Origin: Owenia fusiformis | Taxonomy: Eukaryota; Annelida; Polychaeta; Sabellida; Oweniidae | Assembly: GCA_903813345.2 (NCBI GenBank) | Contig: CAIIXF020000005.1 | Coordinates: 34,411,375-34,475,374, forward strand | Reading direction: 5' to 3' | DNA: 64,000 nt | Part shown: positions 56,040 through 64,000 of the stretch, piece by piece | Numbering within the stretch: position 1 is the first letter of the stretch | Layout of the letters: every line of letters begins with the position of its first letter | Program-made: the position numbers and the translations under genes | Notes under the pieces: model-generated | Databases searched by the model: none | What the model was told of the DNA's origin: nothing | Seen by the model: the letters and a program-made list of their open reading frames with translations, nothing else

Positions 56040-57710
56040 CAATTTACAAATGATAATCTTTTTTATTTCATTGCTCTATAATTTCATGTTTCATTTCATT
56101 TACATAATAGTCTATAATATATAAAATAATAATTTAAAGAGCATTTAATACAGTATTTAATGAGTATGGGATATTTGATGAGACTAAAAATCAAAATCTG
56201 ATCAAATGAAAGCAAACAAGGCATTAACATGCAAAATGTCACCACCTGCAATTTGTTACAGACACCAAATGCCAATCACCAACTGCTGAACACCATCCAG
56301 AAAAAAGTTGGAGCCTATAACTATATATGTCACCATTTGTGGTGGTGAAATAACAAGCAAAAACTGAATAACAGTATACTGAACAGGTTCCAGTATCCTC
56401 GAATTCCCGCTAATTCTAGGAATATGAAGACTTGTAGAATTTTGAGTAAGCATTGCATAGAAAATCATATTTTTCATATTTTTTTAATCAATTTCATTCC
56501 AACCCTGAAAGAGTTAGAACATCAATATTGTTCTTTGATAATACTTCATGTAATGTACAACCATAAATTAACTTCAAGAAAGCATGAATACTGGACTTCT
56601 TAAAAGTGCAGCATTCATTGTACAGCAATTATATCCTCCCTTGTACTGTATCATTTCTACTTTGAGTTTCTCTTGTTTAAAAATTTGTACATGTATATCA
56701 CTACTGCAACAGTCTCACATTCTTAGTCTGTCCTAATTTCACCATATTGTAGAATAACATTACTCTCAGCTTGAATACAATATTCTTTAACATTTCCCCA
56801 ACTTTTTTTTACTTTTTCAAAACTCCCTATAACATTTAGGCCCATTTTGGTCTATTTTGAAATTCACCAACATTCCAAGATGCTGAAAATTAATATATTT
56901 CCAGGCTCAAGGGAACCTGGCATAGGAATGTGGTTGGACCCAAAAGCTGTACAAATAAAGAAGCAGCCCATGTCAATAAATTATTATTTAAAATGCTCTT
57001 TTCAATCTATATCTCTCTTACAGTTAGTTGATTTAGTTGATTTCTTGGCATCTCCTCTTTTTATTCATTTTCTTGCAAATTCCACCACTGTTTACTCTAA
57101 GTTGCATTTTTAAAACATGATTTTCTTAATTCATAGCTAAAAAATCCCTTGAAAATTCCAATGGACATTGATCATAAAGTATTCCAGTAACCAAACTTCA
57201 TGCAAATGTCTTCCAAGTTCAGAATGAATGTCATGTAGACACCTTAGATTTATTGCAGATACAAGTCCATGGTTAATTGTAGGTGTACATCTTTGGCTTC
57301 TAAATAATGTATGCATCTGAATGCAGTGTGCGTACTGCAAAAATTTATTTTTCATCGATTGATGTGTGAGCCTATGAACACACCATAACACAGTTTTTCA
57401 CATATTCCAATATAATATGCAATACTACTAACATTTCTGATGTTAGTAACCAAATCCCATATTTCTCAAAATACCAATATTTCTGATGCAATTCCATAAT
57501 CATGTGCAGTTGTACATCCGATAATATACATTACAAATATCCTTACATCAAATAATACAGAGTATGCTGTAGGCTCTTCATATTTATGATATTGCAAAAT
57601 CCCATATTTCTCATCTAGACATATCACTATGTAATAACGTATTCCATGTTCAAATATTGCTTAATCTCATACATTTCCGTTGTTACCATATGAGCAGTCA
57701 ATAGATGGCG
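56040..57710. other. Convergent BRD8 / SH2-gene flank
   Basis: It contains an R1 copy (56212-56365, reverse) and otherwise AT-rich sequence, presumably including the SH2 gene's 3' UTR. TTTATT at 57344-57349 reads AATAAA on the minus strand and is a candidate poly(A) signal. Confidence 0.5.
56212..56365 (-). repeat. Dispersed repeat family R1, reverse copy
   Basis: AACATGCAAAATGTCACCAC, CAATTTGTTACAGACACC and AACACCATCCAGAAAAAAGT, then GGTGGTGAAATAACA. It is nearly parallel to the copies at 18600 and 25985. Confidence 0.65.
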
Positions 57711-57711
57711 C
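57698..57711 (+). promoter_or_regulatory. CTCF-like motif at the end of the SH2 gene
   Basis: TCAATAGATGGCGC fits CCASYAGRKGGCRS at 12 of 14 positions. It overlaps the last codons of the SH2 gene, between two convergent genes. A single hit by eye is weak evidence. Confidence 0.3.
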
Positions 57712-59844
57712 TAGTGTCGTATGATGGGGTTCTTTAACTTAACCTCGCCTCCCCCAGCTAACACTATGTGCTTTGATAGGTGGAAACTTATCAGATCAGG
57801 AACTTGATCAAATTGCTGAAAATAGAAAGAAGACATTTTTTCGGTATTTGTTTTTACAGTAAAACCTGTGTAACTGGAATAGCTTTGGAACCTCAAAATT
57901 GTGTTCCACTTTGGAGGTGCTGAAGTTACAGAAGTCCATTTTATATTAAGTACATGTAAACAGTAACAGGACATGAAATTGTTCCAATTATGCAAGTGTT
58001 GTACAATATAGCAAAGCCCCTGGTGCTCAACAACATACTAGAAAATTCCCTCCTCTTTGTGAAATCTTGTCCCATCTCATTTGTCCAATGTCTCATTTGC
58101 CTAAGATGCATTATTTGCCTTATAGTCTCATTTACACCATAGTCTTACCTTATAGTCTCATATCTCATTGCCCCATAGTCTCATTTTCCTAATAGTCTCA
58201 TTTACCCCATAATTCCATTTACCCCATAATCTCATTTGCCCTATAGTCTCATTTGAGGTCCCATAATCAGACAATGCTCCATATGTATTTATCAATATCA
58301 CTGGGAACTTACCTCCTCATTTAGTTTCTCCGACCCCAACGCAAATTTTCCATTGCTTCTCCTGCCTATATTTAATGCTTTAATATTGCCTTGGTACCAT
58401 AATTGTAGTGTATATGGGGCAGAGGGGTCACCTCGATTGCTTTTACGCACAAGAAAGTCTCCATTCTAAATAGAAAACAAAAGAGTTAAAGTGACTAAAA
58501 GTTCATTATTGCATCCATAGCTTGTACTATCCTGGTGTGAAAGAAATTACGGCCCCCCAGGGATTATGGTACCCTTTCTTAACGGCCCTTACTGGTCCTG
58601 ACTGTGTATAAATGATAAGGAAAATAATTGTACTTAGGTCACCATATTAATCAATAGAGAGTAGGACCAAAATTTGATAGGACCACCTACCCTTTTACAC
58701 CGGTCTCAAGCAATAGATGGAGGGACTCTTATGAATCAGAATGTATGCATTTCGCTTTTTGAAAATGTCAAAAACTATTTTTGAAATAATTATAAAATGA
58801 TGTTTCAAATGATATCTTAATATAATTAGTAATGATGACCATAAAATCATCATTGGACACGTTTGTGTTGAATACATAAAGCTTCACCTTTTCACTTTCA
58901 ATAAATCTTATGAATCATACTACTTTCAAGGGAACTTATGTAAGTTAAATGATGCTTACATTCTTCATATGCTCCAACCTTTCATTGGCTACACTTCTTG
59001 AAATACCACCGTGGTACCACCCAAGGTCATACAATGTCCTATCCTACAATGTAATACCAAATACATCAATATAATTCAAAATAAACCCCATTAGTCTACA
59101 TCCCAGCAAAAGCTGAATCATTTCACAGCAAAATAAGAATACTTCACTTTACATGTGTTTCAGGCATTTTCAGATGTTTCAAGGCATTTATAAATGTGAA
59201 AGTGAAACAGGACATTTAAGGACAAATATTGCCTTTTAAAGATTTCTAATTGCAGTTGTTGGTCATATAGGTATTTATCATATTTTTCCATTTTGTGTTG
59301 TTTGCTTTAATATATCAGCTAGTATTCGTTTGAGACAAAGGCAATGTGCAGACCACAAACATTAGGTATACAATACTGTCCATGATAGCTGAAAAATAAT
59401 TTTACATAAGGACAAATATACTAACAGGTGGAATAAGATGAAAAACATATTGTTGCTGATTCTAAGACTTACTAGATTAGCAGGAGTGTCTTTTTCAGGC
59501 TCATCTGGCTTTGGGACCGGGGGTACGGCCCTCTTGTCATCCGACTTGGGTATTGGGGGTGGAGATCTTGCGCCTTGGGGGACAGGAGGTAACTGCCTAG
59601 CTGGCGAGAATTTATGACCCCCAGCTGGTACAGGGGGAACAGGTGGGTCAGCTGGAACTGACGGTAATTGTCTTTGTTTTGGAACTGGCTCTTTCCCGGG
59701 TACTGGGGGTGGAGGCCTGTCATCTAGTGGTACAGGAGGTAGACCCCTTGGACTGGTTAGTCCTTTGTTTTGTTTTCGTTTATCTTCTCCACCAGGCACT
59801 GGGGGTGGGGGTAAGTCTCTTTTTAATGGTTTAGGCGATGACAT
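57711..59844 (-). CDS. Proline-rich SH2 adaptor, SLP-76/BLNK-like; 4 exons
   Basis: Adaptor that should bind phosphotyrosine through a C-terminal SH2 domain and SH3 proteins through proline motifs. Exons on the minus strand: 59473-59864 (ATG at 59844), 58960-59043, 58313-58465, 57711-57815 (TAG). Junctions are phase 0; 237 aa from that ATG. Residues 1-120 hold repeated motifs: LPPPPVPGG, RPPPPVPGK, RQLPSVP, RQLPPVP, RSPPPIPK, RAVPPVPK. The SH2 domain starts at LGWYHGGISRSVANERL, has the phosphate-binding Arg in GDFLVRKS, and ends FHLSKHIVLAGGGEVKL. The frame stays open upstream to an acceptor at 59865, so a 5' exon exists. It may be non-coding, since ACCATGT is a good start context, or it may add N-terminal residues. 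The C-terminal SH2 placement suggests the SLP-76/BLNK/CLNK group; assignment is tentative. Confidence 0.85.
57855..57995. mobile_element. CAGTAAAACC palindromic MITE, copy 9
   Basis: ACAGTAAAACCTGTGTAACT at the left with GTGTTCCACTTTGGAGGTG inside. The right end is diverged. It lies in the last intron of the SH2 gene. Confidence 0.6.
58075..58255 (+). repeat. Degenerate CCATAGTCTCATTTRCC repeat
   Basis: About nine copies of a 17-20-bp unit (CCATAGTCTCATTTACC, CTTATAGTCTCATTTGCC and similar) in an SH2-gene intron. Confidence 0.75.
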
Positions 59845-61594
59845 GGTGGAGCTTAAGTCAGCTGCTACAGATAGATATGAAAATGTTCATGATTTAAGGC
59901 ATGTCATATTTATATGATTGCCATACATCCATAACAGGTGGAACATAATATTTCATACATTTCTATAGTTCTGGAAATTGGGTATTAAAAGATCAAATGA
60001 GAATTTTGAATGAACAGCCTTTAAACCTTTGTATCACATATCCTTTTACAATGTACAAAACTCCAAGGCAACATTAACCTTATCTTCATTGAAAAGTAAT
60101 TTCAAAATACTTCATTTTCTTTCCAAAACTAGTAGCCTCAAAGTTCGAAAACATACAATATTTAGTCTCACTTGACAACATTTTATATTTCACTGCCATG
60201 ATTTAAATTAATGCTTACGTAAACAGCGCAGAACAAAGAAACATCCCATCATTCAGTATTTCGAATATCCATAATCTGACATTTTTTCACGAAATCTGAA
60301 TAATTCAAACTTTTATTAAAAAATTCTTATTATTACATTCAAAATGATCCCTTCAGTATTAAAGTTGACTACATTCAATGATATCAAACGTTATCATAAT
60401 TAAAATAAACGTTTCAAAACATTAAAAATAGATAAAGTTAATTGGTGTCAAAATTAATTCAATATCAGGTGTGGAAAACCTGACAAATTAATTGAGCCCA
60501 GTATTTGGTTTGATCAAATATGTGGCATGAAAATGTCAAAAACAAAATTGTTTTCAAATCACTATTTCAGTGTTTTTAGCTTATGGAAATGTTCTTTCCT
60601 TTCCTCCAAATTGATTTATTACTTTGATGTAAAAATGATTCATCGTTATTGGACTTTACATACAAGTAAATCAGAGAAATATGACACCATTGTTTCAATT
60701 TGAAAATAAGATGGAATCAAAAGTTCAAGGTTTGTAATGCTATTATATGCACCTGTTCTCAAAATAATCAAATAAAATATTAGTAACAAGAGTTGGGTAA
60801 TCGCTAGAATTCAGGTGTCATAAGTTCAACTGAGTTCAACGGAGTTAAAGAGACTCTATTGAGACTTCTCTGTGGCATTTTTTCTTTATTCCTTTTTGTT
60901 TTGAATTTTTAACACCATAACATTAACTAACTACTCAATATGCAACTTTTCACCGCGTAGAATTTTAAAATATTAAGTTTGAAAATTCCATTTTTATAAT
61001 GGAGCTCAATGGGAAAAACTACATAATTTGAATTATTTTCAAACGTAGCGGCGCGATTTTGATAAAATTGACATATATAATAAATATTGGTAAGACAAAA
61101 TGTTTGATGAAAAATGAAGAAAATTCACCGTCCTGGTTACGCATACTATAGAAAAATCTGAAATAATCATAAAAACCTGTAAAAATAGATTGAAGGGGGT
61201 GATATTCATTTTTAATGTGCCTTTCACTACTACAGGGTAACCATAATTTTGGTACTGATTTGATTTTTCAATGAAAATCATTTCTATAGTGTATAGTCAG
61301 TTTAAATAATACAATTAGTATATTTCTTTACTGAACAGTGCAATCATTTATTTATTTATCAACAGTAATGCAAACTACATATTATACAGTTAGTAAAATA
61401 TTAAAATAATTCTATTAAAATTAAAGCATTGCCAGAATGTGTTGACAGCTGGCAAAAAATTGAAGAATTTGAAGAAAAATAGCCACCCAAAGACACTTAC
61501 ACCTGCTAATTGCCACTTTGCAAAGAGTTTATTCAAGCAAGAAAACTATTTGGAAAAACGTAATTTCGGGTTGAACATGGTACCCACCACTCTG

Positions 61595-61608
61595 GTTACC
61601 TTAGCAAC
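61595..61608. promoter_or_regulatory. RFX X-box-like palindrome
   Basis: GTTACCTTAGCAAC matches the RFX X-box pattern (GTNRCC, spacer, RGYAAC) in non-coding DNA 1.75 kb upstream of the SH2 ATG. Motif seen; function inferred. Confidence 0.35.
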
Positions 61609-62069
61609 CATCTCTCAAGAACCAATCAAAATTGAGGTCCCAAAGGACCTTATACACCCTCCATTGGGATCTCCCCATGAGAAAAAAATAATTCATCTGA
61701 TTTTTCAAAATGAGTATTCTGCTTTAATTATTATTACATTTATATGCACACTAGTATCTTGTTGACCTATATTCAGCACTGCATTGATGTATAGGCCACT
61801 TATTAGGGTCATAATTCAATCATGAAGTGTAGAGGCATATGATTCCAAACCAGGAAGTATTTTTGTGTCTGTCAAAATCCATTTGCATCCTACGCATCCC
61901 TACATCTTATCCAAATATGTTACTACATGATGAAATAAAATAGTAGATTCTTTGGTTTTACAAAGTTGTATGATTTTTGATAAGTGTAAAAGTTGTTTTT
62001 GGAGCATTTTTCTATAGCCATTTTGTAGGGAGTAAATGATGAAAAAATGTACAATCTTTTAATTTTAAG

Positions 62070-62172
62070 TATGACCTGAATCGATTGCAAACTTCATATT
62101 TGCACATTTGATGAGATAAACCATTAGTGCCATATTGTGAAATTATTAAGTTTGCAATCGATTCAGGTCATA
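62070..62172. mobile_element. 103-bp MITE with perfect 25-bp inverted ends
   Basis: TATGACCTGAATCGATTGCA then AACTT, mirrored exactly at the right end (AAGTTTGCAATCGATTCAGG then TCATA). Exact ends suggest recent movement or conserved pairing. Confidence 0.85.
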
Positions 62173-63394
62173 GTGTATTTTTGGTATTTGTGTGATAATC
62201 AATAGAAACCAATGGCCTCTATTGGGATCTGCTGATATCCTCATGTTAAGTCAATGAAGCACAGCCCCATGTAAGGCAATACAACCTTACTAAACTAAAT
62301 GGCCCCTATCTCAGCCTATGTGTGCCCAAGCATTTTCATATTTTCCAAAGAGTTATATGACATTCTATTCTTCATGTTACACCTAACAATTATTCATTTT
62401 GACCATAGGGGTATTTGCCAATAATCGCACCTCTTCCTTTTAACATATAATGTATAAATGTATAACACATATGTGTACCAAGTTTCATTGTAAAAGTCCT
62501 ATTTTCCTTTAAGTTATGGCATCAACTGCAAAACTTTTTGAACCACCTAAGTATATACCTTATTATATGCATTGAAGGAGTTAAATCATTGGGATATGAA
62601 TAAATCATGCAAAACATATTTTGTACATATTTCTCCTCATTTAGGGTTACCCAGTAGTTTACAAGCTGACCTTTGCAAAATATATTTCACTTACTATCCT
62701 CATTCGCTATCATGCTATCTAGTTTCTTTCCAAATTGGCCTGGATTGCCTGATTTATTGGTTTTAGCGAACCGTCCATTTCGTCGAACCATCATTTTGCT
62801 AAGGTTGTTTGTGATGAATATACAATATTCAGTTACATATAACTGTACAGCAACTTTATGCAAGGGAAGGTAATTGTGTGAGAGCACATAAAGTACATGA
62901 AGTATTGACCCACTTGTCTCAGTGAATCTTATAAACAGTGCATAAAGTTTTTTCTATGCAATGATTGGCTCACAGTTACTTATAGTGTAAGTTATTTTAT
63001 TTCTACACAGTGTGGAATAGAGTGTATAAACTTTTACAGTTTCAAGCAGGTTTTAGTGTTTTCTGACCAATGATATATTCAGACTTATTCATTTCACGAT
63101 TATGTAATACTGACCTACATATCTGTATAGCATATCTTTAAGGAATCAAAGATAACTGTTGTATTGTTTTAATGAAATAAAAAAAGATAACCACAGACTT
63201 TAAAAAAAATATGATTTTGTGGATAACATTTTAATTTTATGAAAAAGCTTAAATAATGTACAAATGCTATGTGTTACGAAAACAGCGAAGGAAAATCACA
63301 AAATGCAAAATACTTTTTTTCGTAAACAAGGCACAGACGTGAACAATATCGTACCTAAAACACAGCATTGTGGTCTTGTTGACAAAGAAAGCAA

Positions 63395-63451
63395 GATGGC
63401 CGCAGAAAAGTTAATCAGCTCTAGAACTTATCACTGTGTAACATATGTAAA
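63395..63451 (+). other. Possible first coding exon (weak)
   Basis: ATGGCCGCAGAAAAGTTAAT in an AAGATGGCC context, open to a GTAAAA donor-like site near 63446. It resembles starts of widely expressed genes. Only 17 codons, the donor is weak, and ATGGCC also recurs in nearby satellite DNA, so it may be chance. Confidence 0.15.
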
Positions 63452-63458
63452 AATTTGA

Positions 63459-64000
63459 ATGGTTTGGCTGGAAACCTGTAGACAAGCCTCGATAGACAAG
63501 ATTTTAGGATGAATCAGATGAATCCCTCAAATGGTTTGGCTGGAAACCTGTAGACAAGTCTTGAAAGTGAAGATTTTAGGACGGAAAATCCAAAATGGCC
63601 ACCTTAAAATTTACCCAGAATGCCCAAAAACCAATCAGTTCTTGACGTTGATATGTAGAAACATCCCTGAAAATTTCAGATGAATCCCTCAAATGGTTTG
63701 GCTGAAAACCTGTAGACAAGTCTTGAAAGTGAAGATTTTAGGACAGAAAATCGAAAATGGCCACCTTAAAATTTAACCAGAATGCCCAAAAACTAATCAG
63801 TTCTTGACGTTGATATGTAGAAACATCCCTGAAAATTTCAGATGAATCCCTCAAAAGGTTTGGCTGGAAACCTGTAGACAAGTCTTGAAAGTAAAGATTT
63901 TAGGACGGAAAATCCAAAATGGCCACCTTAAAATTTACCAAGAATGCCCAAAAACTAATCAGTTCTTGACATTGATATGTAGAAACATCCCTGAAAATTT
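63459..64000 (+). repeat. 162-bp satellite running off the window end
   Basis: GGTTTGGCTGGAAACCTGTA recurs at 63533, 63695 and 63857 (exact 162-bp spacing), with a shorter leading copy at 63459. Units share TCCAAAATGGCCACCTTAAA and GTTCTTGACGTTGATATGTA. Copies differ by only a few percent, and the array continues past 64000. Confidence 0.93.

Larger units (their letters stand above)
59865..64000. other. Region upstream of the SH2 gene
   Basis: No exon could be supported on either strand, although at least one 5' exon of the SH2 gene should lie here or beyond. The stretch holds an X-box-like motif (61595), a perfect-ended MITE (62070) and a satellite (63459). The longest ORF, 61439-61765 on the plus strand (108 codons), shows no family feature. 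Confidence 0.5.

Noticed and set aside
61439-61765. 108-codon plus-strand ORF
   Set aside because: No homology I recognise, no splice context, AT-rich composition like its surroundings. Treated as chance.

Overview
The window is animal nuclear DNA: AT-rich, with small exons, GT-AG introns and many short transposons. The proteins (ARMH3, clarin, BRD8, an SLC16-type transporter, an SLP-76/BLNK-like SH2 adaptor) indicate a bilaterian invertebrate. I cannot name the phylum. No bacterial or organelle sequence is visible.

Layout. (1) 1-14853, + strand: the 3' seventeen coding exons of ARMH3, including a homologous pair of 70-nt exons that look mutually exclusive. One intron holds an apparently full-length LINE (about 3188-8342, 10-bp target duplication) that landed inside an older TTAA-flanked MITE. 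(2) 14854-23224: convergent intergenic DNA with MITEs, hairpins and an 18-copy 25-bp satellite. (3) 23225-37093, - strand: a complete three-exon clarin gene. Its 9.6-kb first intron contains a roughly 2.5-kb fold-back element. (4) 37094-37917: divergent clarin/BRD8 intergenic region with a 398-bp inverted-repeat element carrying two NRF1-like sites. (5) 37918-55455, + strand: a complete 20-exon BRD8 gene encoding 647 aa. Its 5.6-kb intron contains, on the opposite strand, a complete three-exon SLC16 transporter plus decayed partial copies of it. A 63-bp minisatellite of about 6.8 copies has multiplied the end of a bromodomain exon together with its splice donor. (6) 57711-59844, - strand: four exons of an SH2 adaptor, convergent with BRD8. 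(7) 59865-64000: no confident gene, several short elements, and a 162-bp satellite running off the window edge.

The genes do not form one pathway. ARMH3 is a Golgi PI4KB/GBF1-associated protein, clarin a tetraspan membrane protein, BRD8 a NuA4/TIP60 chromatin subunit, SLC16 proteins carry small solutes, and the SH2 protein looks like a phosphotyrosine adaptor. The main interest is how mobile and tandem DNA meets splicing: two tandem arrays touch BRD8 splice sites, a MITE-in-SINE nest sits just upstream of a BRD8 acceptor, and ARMH3 has a duplicated exon that enforces exclusive use by frame. All exon models come from reading frames and splice signals and have not been checked against transcripts.
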